A stretch of DNA of 48,554 nucleotides, taken from positions 1 through 48,554 of the forward strand of contig NZ_RAXV01000030.1 of NCBI RefSeq assembly GCF_003611465.1, read 5' to 3'. The stretch is from Acinetobacter tianfuensis (GTDB lineage Bacteria; Pseudomonadota; Gammaproteobacteria; Pseudomonadales; Moraxellaceae). Positions 19,259 to 29,296 of the stretch are shown piece by piece (position 1 is the stretch's first letter; each line of letters begins with the position of its first letter). The translations under genes and the position numbers were made by a program. The notes beneath the pieces were generated by a model. The model was given only the letters and a program-made list of their open reading frames with translations, made no database searches and was not told the origin of the DNA.

Positions 19259-19298
19259 GACAATAATTATAGTCAAATCAACAGTATAATCGCAAAAT

Positions 19299-19314
19299 TG
19301 TGACATGCATCACA
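19299..19314. promoter_or_regulatory. Perfect CRP/Vfr-type palindrome
   Basis: TGTGA-N6-TCACA, an exact match to the CRP consensus. It lies about 28 bp upstream of the -10 of the minus-strand candidate sRNA promoter (overlapping its -35 region) and about 400 bp upstream of the regulator gene at 19718. Apart from this site and the candidate sRNA, nothing else was recognised in the AT-rich gap 19002-19717. Confidence 0.5.
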
Positions 19315-19717
19315 CTTGCAGCACCCTGCGATTACACAACCTTACAAAGCTGCTTAACATCCATAAAATAATTTTAAAACCAATATTTAAAATCTAAACA
19401 GCAAAATAAATATCATTTTATTTATACAGCGCTTTATATCACGATTATAAATATATATTTTTTTGTTTTACTGATTTGACCTTTACATATTCCATGCACA
19501 TACCGATCAAAAAAATAGCGATACTTACATGATTTAACGCTTATTTATAAAAAACCAATACTTTTAAAATATATATTTATGTACAAAGACTTATTTATAA
19601 CACCACCTGCAAATCACTATTTCTAGGTATATCAAAATCTATTTTTTTCATGCAAAGTAAGACTATAAAGAAAATAGAAGTAAATATATTTTATAAACAG
19701 TTTTTTAGAGTAACTTA

Positions 19718-20317
19718 ATGCCTTCTCATTTAAGCTTACCGGTTCCGGCACTGATTATTAATCAGCATAGATCGCTACTGGATATTCTCATCAATAATAT
19801 TTTGGTTGACCTTGGTTATCCTCAAGACCTTATTGTCACCAATTCTGATGTGTTAGAAGCAAAACAGTATATTGAGCAGCATTTACCCAATCTTATTTTC
19901 TGCAGCATCACCAGCAATGCAGATTTGCATTTCATCAGCAGCATACATAAACTGCACCCATCTGCCTGTATTATCACAATTCACCCGCCTGAACATAGGC
20001 AAGAAGTGATTGCCGCGCTGCAAGCAGGCGCAAATGCCTATTTGCTCCAAAATACAGCTGCAAATGAACTGTTTGAACAAATTAGAGTCATCTTACGCGG
20101 CGGTGCTATTTTGCATAGTCACTTAGCGCAGTATTTGCTGCAGACCCGCTTTCAAAATGCAGCCCAAGAATCTCAGACTGTCCTTAGCCCAGCTGAATAC
20201 CAAATTCTGCAGCATACGGCGCAGGCCGCCGGGATCCAGCAAACAGCTTCTGCTTTAAAACTATCAGACTATCAGGTTGATGTGCTCATCAAAAATATAC
20301 TGCGCAAATTCATCTAA
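19718..20317 (+). CDS. Atypical NarL/LuxR-type response regulator lacking phosphorylation residues
   Basis: A 199-aa protein with a receiver-like domain (about 1-125) and a C-terminal LuxR-like helix-turn-helix (LSPAEYQILQ ... KLSDYQVDVLIKNILRKF, about 150-199). The receiver fold is recognisable, but the residues needed for phosphorylation are gone. The acidic pair after strand 1 is replaced (ALIINQHRS), the phosphoacceptor Asp after strand 3 is replaced (LPNLIFCSITSN), and the strand-5 Lys is Gln (GANAYLLQNTAANEL). It should therefore act independently of a histidine kinase. No kinase gene is adjacent. It is convergent with ppk1 and has a 600-bp AT-rich leader region. The DNA-binding helix is also diverged, so regulatory activity is an inference. 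Confidence 0.78.
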   Translation: MPSHLSLPVPALIINQHRSLLDILINNILVDLGYPQDLIVTNSDVLEAKQYIEQHLPNLIFCSITSNADLHFISSIHKLHPSACIITIHPPEHRQEVIAALQAGANAYLLQNTAANELFEQIRVILRGGAILHSHLAQYLLQTRFQNAAQESQTVLSPAEYQILQHTAQAAGIQQTASALKLSDYQVDVLIKNILRKFI

Positions 20318-20335
20318 ACTGCCGCTGCAAAAACA

Positions 20336-20365
20336 AAAAAAAAAGAGCTAACGCTCTTTTTTTTT
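20336..20365. terminator. Shared bidirectional terminator between the regulator gene and ppk1
   Basis: GAGC/GCTC core extended by nine A-T pairs, loop TAAC, between convergent genes. Confidence 0.85.
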
Positions 20366-20395
20366 GTTTCACTTCCTGTTTTACGAAAGTACAGA

Positions 20396-22477
20396 TTATT
20401 TAATTGCATCCAGCAATACACGCTGAGCATTATGCAGCACGGCATCCGCTTCGGCCTGCACACGTGTCCATGTGCCGTCGCCTGAAAGCTGCCAAGCTTG
20501 CTGATTATCTTTTAAATAGTTCACCAAACCCTGCTGATAAATACGCTTTTTCAAAGCGCTGTCTTCAATTGGGAAACATGCTTCAACACGATTGAATAAG
20601 TTGCGGTCCATCCAGTCTGCACTTGAACAGTAAATACGCGCATCACCGTTGTTGCTGAAATAATAGACACGGGTATGCTCTAAGAAACGGCCAACGATGG
20701 AGCGTACGCGGATATTTTCAGACAAGCCAGGCAGACCTGGACGCAAACAGCAAATTGAGCGGATCAGTAAATCAATTTGGACACCCGCTTGAGATGCTTC
20801 ATATAACTTATTAATCAGCTGCACTTCAGTCAGCGCATTTACTTTCACAATAATCTGCGCCGGTTTGCCTGCTTTCGCATTGGCAATTTCTTCATCAATA
20901 TAGTTGAGCAGCTGTGCATGTAAAGTAAATGGCGCATGCAGCAGCTTTTTCAGCTTCGCCATTTTACCCATGCCTGTCAGCTCTTGAAAAACGCGGTGTA
21001 CATCTTCACAGAGCTCTTTATCCGTGGTCAGCAAACCATAATCGGTATAAATACGCGCATTGCCTGCATGGTAGTTGCCTGTACCTAAATGCACATAACG
21101 CACCAATTTATTATTTTCACGGCGCACGACCAAAATCATTTTGGCATGGGTTTTATAGCCCACGATGCCATAGACCACGACAGCCCCTGCTTCTTGCAAA
21201 ACATTAGCAACTTCAATATTTGACTCTTCATCAAAACGGGCACGCAGCTCAATTACCGCCGTCACTTCCTTACCGTTACGGGCAGCCTCTGCCAAGACCT
21301 GAACAATTTCAGAATCTGCGCCGCTGCGGTACAGCGTCTGCTTAATCGCAAGCACTTTCGGATCGCGGGCAGCTTCACGCAGCAAATTAATGACAGGCGC
21401 AAAAGATTCAAACGGATGGTGCAGCAAAATATCCTGTTTTTGCATGGCGCTAAAAATATTTTCAGATTTTTTCAGCACTTTAGGAATCACAGGCGTATGT
21501 GAGTCATAACGTAAATGCGGACGCTTAAAGTTAGACAGCAGACGGGCCAAATTCACTGGACCATCCACTTTATATAACTGCTCTTCCTCTAAATCAAACT
21601 CATCCAGTAAATAATCATAGATATGTTTTGGACAGTTTTCTGTGACTTCCAAGCGTACCGCGCGGCCGAAACGGCGCGAGTTCAGCTCACCTTTCAATGC
21701 TTTTGCTAAGTCTTCAACATCTTCATTTAAAGCAAGATCAGCATTACGCGTCACACGGAACTGGTAGCAGCCTGTTGCCGTCATGCCTGGAAACAAATCT
21801 GACACATGCTCATGAATAATGGCAGACAGCATCACATGATGCTCTTTACCGCCAGTCAGTTCATCCGGTAAACGCACCACACGCGGCAGTGAGCGCGGCG
21901 CAGGAACCACGGCTAAATCAATTTGACGGCCAAAAGCATCTTTGCCTTCCAGCGTCACGATAAAGTTTAAAGACTTATTCACCAAGCGCGGGAACGGATG
22001 TGCAGGGTCTAGACTGATCGGCGTCAGCACAGGAGCCACTTGTTCTTGGAAGTATTTTTTCACCCATGCCGACTGAGCTGGTGTTAACTCCCCGCGGCGC
22101 AAGAAACAAATGTCTTCTTCACGCAGCTTCGGTAAAATTTCTTCATTCAATACACGGTATTGACGCTCAATAGCAGCATGCGCAGTCTTAGAAATTTGAT
22201 CCAGCACCTGTTTTGGCGTCAAACCATCCGGTGAATGACTTTCATTGCCCAAATCCAGCTGCTCCATCATGCCCGCAACACGGATTTCAAAAAACTCATC
22301 TAAGTTTCTTGAAAAAATCAGCAAGAAGTTCATACGCTCTAAAAGAGGATGCAAAGGATCGACCGCCTGCTCCAAAACGCGCAAGTGGAAATCTAAAATT
22401 GAAAGTTCACGGTTGATATAACGGTCGTTATATGTGTATTCAGGTGGTGCAAGCGCTGCATCTACTGCCGTATTCAT
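20396..22477 (-). CDS. ppk1: Polyphosphate kinase 1
   Basis: A 693-aa PPK1, which reversibly transfers the ATP gamma-phosphate to long-chain polyphosphate. The N-terminal domain starts [20 protein letters not shown]. The head domain follows. The two phospholipase-D-like C-terminal domains carry the catalytic histidine motifs [15 protein letters not shown] and [19 protein letters not shown]. Length is typical. The gene is monocistronic: mtgA follows on the same strand but lies beyond its own promoter region, and a terminator of mtgA lies just upstream of ppk1. Confidence 0.97.
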   Translation of the reverse strand: MNTAVDAALAPPEYTYNDRYINRELSILDFHLRVLEQAVDPLHPLLERMNFLLIFSRNLDEFFEIRVAGMMEQLDLGNESHSPDGLTPKQVLDQISKTAHAAIERQYRVLNEEILPKLREEDICFLRRGELTPAQSAWVKKYFQEQVAPVLTPISLDPAHPFPRLVNKSLNFIVTLEGKDAFGRQIDLAVVPAPRSLPRVVRLPDELTGGKEHHVMLSAIIHEHVSDLFPGMTATGCYQFRVTRNADLALNEDVEDLAKALKGELNSRRFGRAVRLEVTENCPKHIYDYLLDEFDLEEEQLYKVDGPVNLARLLSNFKRPHLRYDSHTPVIPKVLKKSENIFSAMQKQDILLHHPFESFAPVINLLREAARDPKVLAIKQTLYRSGADSEIVQVLAEAARNGKEVTAVIELRARFDEESNIEVANVLQEAGAVVVYGIVGYKTHAKMILVVRRENNKLVRYVHLGTGNYHAGNARIYTDYGLLTTDKELCEDVHRVFQELTGMGKMAKLKKLLHAPFTLHAQLLNYIDEEIANAKAGKPAQIIVKVNALTEVQLINKLYEASQAGVQIDLLIRSICCLRPGLPGLSENIRVRSIVGRFLEHTRVYYFSNNGDARIYCSSADWMDRNLFNRVEACFPIEDSALKKRIYQQGLVNYLKDNQQAWQLSGDGTWTRVQAEADAVLHNAQRVLLDAIK

Positions 22478-22546
22478 ATCTAGCCTATTAAAATTTTAAA
22501 TGTATTGCTTAGTATTCAGTATGCTTCAAATTTATGACAATTTCAT

Positions 22547-22577
22547 AAAAAAAGCCTGCTGAGCAGGCTTTTTTTTT
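22547..22577. terminator. Terminator of mtgA
   Basis: GCCTGC/GCAGGC core with A and T tracts (seven to nine) on both sides. It separates mtgA from ppk1 downstream on the same strand. Confidence 0.9.
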
Positions 22578-22593
22578 AACAATTCATATGAAA

Positions 22594-23268
22594 TCAAGGA
22601 ATATGGCTATAACGCATGTATTTAAGAATCAGCCCTTTGCGGTATCTCAGTTTACGGTCATCACGGTTGTCTTGATAATATTTTGGATTTGGCAAAATTG
22701 CAGCCAGAAATGCCGCCTGCTCGCGTGTTAAACTGCGTGAGCTTTTACCAAAATAATGCTGGGTTGCCGCTTCAACACCGTAAATATGATCACCGAACTC
22801 AACTGAATTCAGATAAACCTCTAAAATGCGCTCTTTCGACCACATGCGCTCCATCATCCAAGTCGCTGCGGCTTCTTGACCTTTACGCGCAAAAGAACGT
22901 TTATTAAATAAAAATAGGTTCTTCGCCAGCTGCTGAGAAACCGTTGATCCGCCAGCAACAACTTTACCTTTGTCTTTATTGCGCTCTAACGCAAACTGCA
23001 TGCCTTCCCAGTCAAAACCTTTATGCTGTAAAAACTTTCCGTCTTCTGCAGCAATGACCGCATGTTTCATATAGTCACTGATCTGATCATAATCACGCCA
23101 TTCATGTTTAATCGGCGCAGATGAATGTGACCAGTAATCAATACGCATCATCATGGTGGTTTCAACAGGATGAGTCCGCCACCAGGCAAGACTGGCAAAA
23201 ATCCATAGCTGCACCAGCAGCACCAAACAGACAAGGATTAACAAAGTACGGACAATAAACGCTTTCAT
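22594..23268 (-). CDS. mtgA: Monofunctional peptidoglycan glycosyltransferase MtgA
   Basis: A 224-aa GT51 enzyme that polymerises lipid II into glycan strands. One N-terminal transmembrane helix (about residues 5-30) anchors it in the inner membrane. The GT51 motifs are intact: [17 protein letters not shown] (motif 1 catalytic Glu), [16 protein letters not shown] (motif 2), [19 protein letters not shown] (motif 4). There is no transpeptidase domain, and size fits MtgA. It is divergent from the rhomboid gene, with 76 bp between starts. A second, much more divergent GT51 gene lies at 43404. Confidence 0.95.
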   Translation of the reverse strand: MKAFIVRTLLILVCLVLLVQLWIFASLAWWRTHPVETTMMMRIDYWSHSSAPIKHEWRDYDQISDYMKHAVIAAEDGKFLQHKGFDWEGMQFALERNKDKGKVVAGGSTVSQQLAKNLFLFNKRSFARKGQEAAATWMMERMWSKERILEVYLNSVEFGDHIYGVEAATQHYFGKSSRSLTREQAAFLAAILPNPKYYQDNRDDRKLRYRKGLILKYMRYSHIP

Positions 23269-23344
23269 GCCAGATCAAGGCTCCTGAAAATCTTTGTTTT
23301 CGTGTTAAGCTTTTTGAAATAATTAATCACAGCAAAAGAATAGC

Positions 23345-24166
23345 ATGCCTGACTTTAAGCCGCCCGCCAATCATAAAACCCCCCAAATACTGCTTTGGCG
23401 GTTTACAGCACTGCTGATTGCCGTGAATACCGGACTCTTTGGCTGGCAAGTGATGAGCGGCATGGATATCAGCAATCCCAGCACTGCCGATGCAATCCGC
23501 TGGGGTGCTGATTATGCACCTTTAACGTATTTAGCGGAACCCGTCCGCTTATTCAGCAGCATGTTTTTTCATTTTGGGCTGATTCATTTAGCGCTGAATA
23601 TGTGGGCATTATATATTTTCGGCAGTATTGCAGAACAGATGATGGGCCGTGCCTATTATGCGGGCCTTTATCTGCTGGCTGGTTTAAGCGGCTCCTTGCT
23701 CAGCGGCTATATGACCATCCGTGATTCTTATACTCTGCTGCAGCAAAATGCGCTCAATCATGATCTGCTGCCAAGTGTCGGCGCTGGAGCATCAGGGGCA
23801 GTCATGGGTATTGGCGCCGCACTGACTGTCATTTCATTGCTCCCGCAGCTGAAAACTGCACGCTTTTTGCTGGATAAGAAAACCCTGCTGATGGTCATGG
23901 GGATTAACTTAGCACTGGGTTTTACCATCAGCGGCATTAATAATGCAGCCCATATCGGCGGCATGATGATGGGTGCGGTTTTAGCCGCTGCATGGTATAC
24001 GGGCCAGAAATTACAGCGGGCATCAGTCATCAACATGATTGCGCTGATTGCAGGCGCGGCCGCACTCTGGTTCATGTATCAATATTGCCTGCTTCTGGTT
24101 CAAGGTATTTTGCCGCTTTGGAAAGAATTAGTGATGATGATGCTAAAAACCATCTCAGCTGCTTAA
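23345..24166 (+). CDS. Rhomboid-family intramembrane serine protease
   Basis: A 273-aa polytopic membrane protein. The catalytic Ser lies in SVGAGASGAVMGIG (GASG motif, about residue 150) and the catalytic His in NNAAHIGGMMMG (about 200), with the upstream HFGLIHLALNMWALYIFG helix typical of bacterial rhomboids. It would cleave membrane-protein substrates within the bilayer; its targets are unknown. One of two rhomboid genes in this window; the other is at 34488 and is shorter. Confidence 0.93.
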   Translation: MPDFKPPANHKTPQILLWRFTALLIAVNTGLFGWQVMSGMDISNPSTADAIRWGADYAPLTYLAEPVRLFSSMFFHFGLIHLALNMWALYIFGSIAEQMMGRAYYAGLYLLAGLSGSLLSGYMTIRDSYTLLQQNALNHDLLPSVGAGASGAVMGIGAALTVISLLPQLKTARFLLDKKTLLMVMGINLALGFTISGINNAAHIGGMMMGAVLAAAWYTGQKLQRASVINMIALIAGAAALWFMYQYCLLLVQGILPLWKELVMMMLKTISAA

Positions 24167-24187
24167 AGCCACTCTGATGCAATACAC

Positions 24188-24223
24188 AAAAAAGGGAAAA
24201 TGCATCTGCATTTTCCCTTTTTT
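24188..24223. terminator. Shared bidirectional terminator between the rhomboid gene and ybbP
   Basis: A long near-perfect stem (AAAAAAGGGAAAATGCA and its complement) at the junction of two convergent genes. Confidence 0.92.
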
Positions 24224-24240
24224 GTTCAAGGCTAAGCCTA

Positions 24241-26706
24241 TTAAGAATTCATTTCCCGCAGACTTTGCAGCGGCGGAATATCACTTAAATAACCAAGACG
24301 GCTATAACCAATAAAGCAGCATACAGCTGTCATCAGCAGCGGTAAAATCAGCCAAATTTCCCAATGCATTTGCAGTGCAAGTTCCATTTTATAGCTGGCG
24401 ATGGCGCTGATCACTTCCGCAAACAAACACGATACTACGCCAGAAATAAAGCCCATAAAGCCAATTTCCATACTCAGCATGCGTTTCATTTTTTGTTTCG
24501 ATGCGCCGAAGGAACGCAGCAATGCCACCTCTCTTTTACGCTCATCCATCAGCAGATTTAAACAGGCAATCAGCACTAAGACACCCGATACAGCAACCAG
24601 CACAGCCAAAATCGTAATAATTTGCACCAGTAAACTGACAATACGTTTAATCTCATCCAAAATCAGGCTGACATCAATAAATACGGTATTTGAAAACTGC
24701 TGAATTAAGCCCATCAGCTGCGGTTTTTGCTCGGGCGGAACAAAGAAACTGCCCAAATAACTGCCGGCATTTTCATCCATTGTTTGCGGTGAAAAAATAA
24801 AGAAGAAATTTGGACTGAAACTTTCCCACTCTACGCTGCGCAGATTTATCACCTTTGCCTGCAGCAGGCCTTCTGGCAAACTAAAGGTCAAGCGGTCGCC
24901 AATTTGAATCCCCAGCTCAGCTGCTGTTTTCGCTTCGACTGAGACTTCATTGGGCTGAGTGAAAGCATTTACGCCGCTTAAGATTTTATTATCTGCAGGA
25001 AATGCGGCAGCCTGTGTCAAATTCAGCTCACGGCGCAAAGAATTATTCTGCTGAACCAGCTGATCAGCAAAAGGCTGTTCATTTTTAGCCACTAAACGCC
25101 CGCGCACATTAGGATACAGCGGTGTACCCTGCCAGCCTTGAGCATCGACCTGCTGTTTAAACTCAGGCATATCAAATGGCGGCAAACCGTAGACAAACTG
25201 ATTAGGCGTTCCTTCTGGCAGCTGCTGCTGCCAGCGTTCCAGCAAGTCTGTACGCAGCACCGCTAAAACGGTAATTAAACTCAGGCCCAATGCCAAAGCT
25301 GTAATTTGAAATGCCGTCTGATACGGCGTACGCACATAAGCAGATAAAGCGCCTTTTGTAGCGCGAATCAATTTTAATACGGACCATACCAATGCATACA
25401 GCACAATACACAGGACAATAATCGCGCCCATCACCCATGCAGTCAGTACAAGATTGCCTGTCAGCGCAATACTGAACACAATCAGGCTAAGCACACCAGC
25501 CAACAGCCTCCACAGCATAGACAGCACTGTTTTTTCCTGCTGGCGGATTACACGGATCGGCGGTGTGCTCAGCAGCTGCCATACGCTCGGCAGCACAAAA
25601 CCCAGCAGCACGGCTGCACTGGTCAACATGGCCACAGGCAGCGGGCCAAGCAAAATAGCCGTAATTGAAAAAGGGACACTGAGCTGCGGTATGAGCTGCA
25701 TCATCAGCTGCAGCAAGCCATAACCCAGTACAATGCCAGCAAAACTGCCTATGAGCATCGCAATGAGCAAGACAACAGCCAACAACCCCACATAAGCTTT
25801 TAAAATTTGCAGCTTCGTTGCGCCCATACAGCGCATAAGTGCGATATAATCCTGATTTTGCTGAACATAGCGCTGACTAGTCAATGCTATAGCAATACCG
25901 CAAAGCAAGATCGTTAAAATATTTGCCAGCTGTAAAAAAGTATCCAAATTTGCAATCGGCTTGATTAAGCGGGTATTGCCTTCACTGGCATTACGCAGCC
26001 TTAGACTTTCTTGAGCATCTTCGCTGCCGCCGCGCTTATCCAGCTTTTTAAAATCAGCAAACCGCTGCTCATACTGCTGTACATTTTTCGGTTCACCCGC
26101 GAGCAGCAAACGGTATTCAATACGGCTGCCAGTCTGAACAGCATTGGTTCCAGCAACATCCCGCTGTGAAATAATCACTGTAGGCGAAAAACCGCTAAAC
26201 CCCAGTTCTTGATTTGAATCATGCTCAATAAAAGCGCTGACCTTAAAACTGCCGTCGGCAATCTGCAAAGTGTCACCCAATTCGACTTGGAGCAAGTCTT
26301 TAGCACGCTGGCTAAGCCAGACCTCGCCAGATTGAATTTGCTTCGCGGCAGGGCTAACACGCAATTCGCCGCGCAGCGGAAAACTCGGCTGAATCGCTTT
26401 GACGTTTACCATGACAAACTGCTCATCAGTATACGCCATCGAACTGAAGACAGTCGCCTCACTTTGCTTCAGATCCAGTGCTGCCGCATGATCTTTCCAT
26501 GTCTGTGTGATGGGCTGTGTATCCTGCATGGCCAAATCACCCGCCAGCATTTCAGCTGCCTGCAGCGCAACAGCGTGCTGAATCTGTTCATTGCTGAACT
26601 TCAGCGCAGTTGTCGCGCTGATGGCCAATGTCAGCGCAAAAATCAGCAGATATACACCCGTGCTGTTCATACTCTGTGTCCAGAGCGGACGAAATAAAGC
26701 ATTCAT
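24241..26706 (-). CDS. ybbP: YbbP-like ABC transporter permease (FtsX/MacB type)
   Basis: An 821-aa permease with an N-terminal signal/transmembrane segment (about 12-35), a periplasmic region, three membrane helices around 255-385 (FtsX-type), a further hydrophobic pair around 400-480, a second periplasmic region, and a C-terminal FtsX-type triplet (about 690-810). This doubled layout fits the YbbP family. The start is 1 bp after the stop of ybbA (TGAAATG), so translation is probably coupled. In E. coli, ybbA and ybbP also neighbour tesA, suggesting a conserved functional unit in lipid or hydrophobic compound handling. Substrate is not known here. Confidence 0.92.
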   Translation of the reverse strand: MNALFRPLWTQSMNSTGVYLLIFALTLAISATTALKFSNEQIQHAVALQAAEMLAGDLAMQDTQPITQTWKDHAAALDLKQSEATVFSSMAYTDEQFVMVNVKAIQPSFPLRGELRVSPAAKQIQSGEVWLSQRAKDLLQVELGDTLQIADGSFKVSAFIEHDSNQELGFSGFSPTVIISQRDVAGTNAVQTGSRIEYRLLLAGEPKNVQQYEQRFADFKKLDKRGGSEDAQESLRLRNASEGNTRLIKPIANLDTFLQLANILTILLCGIAIALTSQRYVQQNQDYIALMRCMGATKLQILKAYVGLLAVVLLIAMLIGSFAGIVLGYGLLQLMMQLIPQLSVPFSITAILLGPLPVAMLTSAAVLLGFVLPSVWQLLSTPPIRVIRQQEKTVLSMLWRLLAGVLSLIVFSIALTGNLVLTAWVMGAIIVLCIVLYALVWSVLKLIRATKGALSAYVRTPYQTAFQITALALGLSLITVLAVLRTDLLERWQQQLPEGTPNQFVYGLPPFDMPEFKQQVDAQGWQGTPLYPNVRGRLVAKNEQPFADQLVQQNNSLRRELNLTQAAAFPADNKILSGVNAFTQPNEVSVEAKTAAELGIQIGDRLTFSLPEGLLQAKVINLRSVEWESFSPNFFFIFSPQTMDENAGSYLGSFFVPPEQKPQLMGLIQQFSNTVFIDVSLILDEIKRIVSLLVQIITILAVLVAVSGVLVLIACLNLLMDERKREVALLRSFGASKQKMKRMLSMEIGFMGFISGVVSCLFAEVISAIASYKMELALQMHWEIWLILPLLMTAVCCFIGYSRLGYLSDIPPLQSLREMNS

Positions 26707-26707
26707 T

Positions 26708-27433
26708 TCAGCCTCCGCGGCTCAGCTCAATCAGCTGACCCTCTGCCAGCTCAAAATGACGCTGACATTGCGCCGCCAATTTCGGATCATGCGTGACTAA
26801 AATCAGTGTCGTGCCTAATTCACGGTTCAGCTGAAACAGCAGCTGTTCAATCTCTTTAGCTGTCGCTCCGTCCAAATTGCCTGTCGGCTCATCAGCAAAA
26901 ATAATTTTAGGCTGGCTGATTAAAGCCCGCGCAATAGCCACCCGCTGCTGCTCACCGCCAGATAATACTTTCGGCGTTTGCGCAGCTTGACGTTCCAGCC
27001 CGACTGTTTGCAGCAAGGCTAAGGCTTTGCGTTCCGCATCTGCAAATTGAAAATTCGGCTGCAGGCGTAAAGGCAAAATGACATTTTCTAAAGCGCTGAG
27101 ATGCGGCAGCAGCTGAAAAGACTGAAAAACAAAACCAATATGTTTTAAACGCACCACTGCCCGCTGCTCTTCATTCAGCTGTTCAATCGCTTCGCCGCAA
27201 ACTTGCAGCTGGCCTGAACTGGCCCGATCCAGCGTGGCTAAAATACCCAGTAAAGTTGATTTTCCCGAACCAGAGCGCCCAGTAATTGCAACCTGTTCAC
27301 CTTCGTAAATATCAATGTTTAAATTTTCAAAAATGCTCAATTCTTTTTGTGCAAAGTTTATCTTTTGTGTCAATTGCTGTGCAGAAATAATGGCTTGTGG
27401 CATGATGGATTTATCAGTCGTCGGTTGGCTCAT
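26708..27433 (-). CDS. ybbA: YbbA-like ABC transporter ATPase
   Basis: A 241-aa LolD/MacB-type ATPase energising the adjacent permease. Walker [13 protein letters not shown]-loop [12 protein letters not shown], signature [15 protein letters not shown], Walker [14 protein letters not shown] and the switch His in LVTHD are all intact. The frame could extend upstream, but ATG 27433 is preceded by TAGGAAAA and gives family-normal length. It is divergent from tesA with only about 12 bp between the chosen starts. Confidence 0.94.
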   Translation of the reverse strand: MSQPTTDKSIMPQAIISAQQLTQKINFAQKELSIFENLNIDIYEGEQVAITGRSGSGKSTLLGILATLDRASSGQLQVCGEAIEQLNEEQRAVVRLKHIGFVFQSFQLLPHLSALENVILPLRLQPNFQFADAERKALALLQTVGLERQAAQTPKVLSGGEQQRVAIARALISQPKIIFADEPTGNLDGATAKEIEQLLFQLNRELGTTLILVTHDPKLAAQCQRHFELAEGQLIELSRGG

Positions 27434-27445
27434 AATTTTCCTAAT

Positions 27446-28099
27446 ATGCGGACATATATTCAGAATCGTATGCAAAAACATACTCAAAAATTTAGTTTGG
27501 TACTGGGCTTTGCGCTGCTCAGCCTGAGTCTTACCCCCATGCTTGCGAGCGCCAAAACAATTATGATTGTGGGTGACAGCTTAAGTGCCGGCTATGGCTT
27601 GCAGCCTCAGCAAGGATGGGTAAATTTGCTGCAAAAACGCTTAGACCAACAGTATCCGAAACAGCATAAAGTCGTCAATGCAAGTGTCAGCGGTGAAACC
27701 ACCAGCGGCGCTTTAGCGCGCCTGCCTAAACTGCTGCAAACGCATAAACCGCATATCGTCGTCATTGAACTGGGCGGCAATGATGGCCTGCGCGGACAGC
27801 CGCCAAAAATGATTGAAAGCAATCTGGCAAAACTGATTCAGCAAAGTCAGAAGACCAAAGCTGAAGTCATTGTTTTCGGCATGAAAATTCCGCCAAACTA
27901 TGGCACTGCTTACAGCAAAGCATTTGAGAATAATTACAAAACCGTCAGCCAAACGTATAAAGTCAAACTGCTGCCCTTTTTTCTTGAAGGCGTTGCTGGC
28001 AATAAAAGCTTAATGCAGGCCGACCAAATTCATCCGAATGCCAAAGCCCAGCCCAAAATACTGGATCACGCTTACCCTATTATCAAAAGCACGTTATAA
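27446..28099 (+). CDS. tesA: TesA-like SGNH/GDSL esterase (arylesterase, lysophospholipase L1)
   Basis: A 217-aa periplasmic hydrolase. The signal peptide (QKHTQKFSLVLGFALL ... LASA) ends at about residue 40. The SGNH blocks follow: GDSLSAGYG with the nucleophilic Ser, an AsnGly block at VNASVSGETTSG, GGNDGLRG, and DQIHPNAKA with Asp and His. This is the TesA/arylesterase family, active on acyl-CoA, lysophospholipid and aryl esters. The start is uncertain: ATG 27446 and ATG 27470 both give good signal peptides, neither with a clear ribosome site. It is divergent from ybbA-ybbP. Confidence 0.92.
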   Translation: MRTYIQNRMQKHTQKFSLVLGFALLSLSLTPMLASAKTIMIVGDSLSAGYGLQPQQGWVNLLQKRLDQQYPKQHKVVNASVSGETTSGALARLPKLLQTHKPHIVVIELGGNDGLRGQPPKMIESNLAKLIQQSQKTKAEVIVFGMKIPPNYGTAYSKAFENNYKTVSQTYKVKLLPFFLEGVAGNKSLMQADQIHPNAKAQPKILDHAYPIIKSTL

Positions 28100-28186
28100 A
28101 TGCCTGCCTCAAAAAACCATGCAATCCAATTGAACAGCTTCTGCTGCTGGCAAAAATAATGTACGCAAAAAATGCTGTAGCGCAAT

Positions 28187-28218
28187 AAAAAAAGCCAGCT
28201 GATTTAAGCTGGCTTTTT
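28187..28218. terminator. Shared bidirectional terminator between tesA and the carbonic anhydrase gene
   Basis: AAAAAAAGCCAGCT/AGCTGGCTTTTT stem with loop GATTTA between convergent genes. Confidence 0.9.
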
Positions 28219-28231
28219 GATAAAAACAAGA

Positions 28232-28846
28232 TTAAAAATCGTAGAACGTTACTTCACCTGTTTCCAGCGAATATTCAGCACCGACAACTTTCAACTGGCC
28301 TTTTGCAATTAAGTTTTCCAAAACAGCAGAACCATGACGAAGCTGGTTTACAGAAGCAAATACATTCGAACGTACTGCATGCATAGAAAGTTTATCTAAA
28401 TCATTTTTCAATTCAGTTTGCATTAAAATTTCTACTGATGGACGTACACGGTTCACAATAGACATCAGATTTGCAGAGGATGGCGCATCTGGATTTTTAA
28501 GCGCTTCAATTGTTGAATGAATCGCGCCGCAATGTGTATGTCCTAAAACAATCACAACTGGACAGCCAAAACTTTCAGCCGCAAACTCAACACTGCCGAC
28601 TTGTGAAGGCGCAACAATATTTCCTGCAACACGGATCACAAATAAGTCGCCCAAGCCCTGATCAAAAACCATTTCTGCTGGAACACGCGAATCTGAACAG
28701 CCCAATACAATGGCAAACGGCTCTTGGCTTTCCGCCATTTCTGCACGCTCTTGATGCGTTAAAAGCTTAAGATGCTGGGTTTGTCCATTGACAAAGCGCT
28801 CATTGCCTTTTTTTAGTCGATCTAAAGCTTCTGCTGCTGTTAGCAT
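28232..28846 (-). CDS. can: Beta-class carbonic anhydrase
   Basis: A 204-aa zinc enzyme interconverting CO2 and bicarbonate. The beta-class zinc ligands and catalytic dyad are visible: Cys, Asp and Arg in VLGCSDSRVPAE, His and Cys in VLGHTHCGAIH. RVAGNIVAPSQVGSVEFA is typical of the family. Length is normal for bacterial beta enzymes. It is monocistronic. The 450-bp region on its upstream side separates it from the lipase gene. Confidence 0.95.
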   Translation of the reverse strand: MLTAAEALDRLKKGNERFVNGQTQHLKLLTHQERAEMAESQEPFAIVLGCSDSRVPAEMVFDQGLGDLFVIRVAGNIVAPSQVGSVEFAAESFGCPVVIVLGHTHCGAIHSTIEALKNPDAPSSANLMSIVNRVRPSVEILMQTELKNDLDKLSMHAVRSNVFASVNQLRHGSAVLENLIAKGQLKVVGAEYSLETGEVTFYDF

Positions 28847-29296
28847 GTTCTTCTACCCTATTTGAAGTTGCAATATTTTAATGCCGCAATAAATGAATGT
28901 CACTTGCAAAAACAATAGTCATGAAAATTTATCTGTTTCTTTCTCGTATTCCTTACAAAAAATGCACATTCCTTCCTTCAGGCTGGCTGCTAAAAGACAC
29001 AGTACAGCGGGTTCACAGCCAGATTGCCCCATGCAAATGATAAGTCTTACAATGGAACATATTACATAGCGCCCAAAAACAAAACAGCTAAAGCGCCAAT
29101 CTTCACCGCAAAAATAAGAACACCATCACATTTCATTTGAAATAAAATATGCTGTTCCAGCAACAAAATCGTGACAAATAAATCAATTTCTCTAAAATAT
29201 AAATCAGATCGAATGCCCTCAGGACAATGATCTGATGCCGGACTATACCAATATTAGAAGATAATAGTTTTGTTTAAATTTCAGGGGAAACTGTCA
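28847..29296. other. Intergenic region between the carbonic anhydrase and lipase-like genes
   Basis: About 450 AT-rich bases holding divergent promoters. The only clear element is an 8-bp perfect inverted repeat, ATCAGATC (29203-29210) and GATCTGAT (29229-29236), 60-90 bp upstream of the lipase start. No reading frame was supported. Confidence 0.5.
29203..29236. promoter_or_regulatory. Inverted repeat upstream of the lipase-like gene
   Basis: ATCAGATC and GATCTGAT, perfect 8-bp arms with an 18-nt centre. A possible operator or leader hairpin; no binding protein is proposed. Confidence 0.35.
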
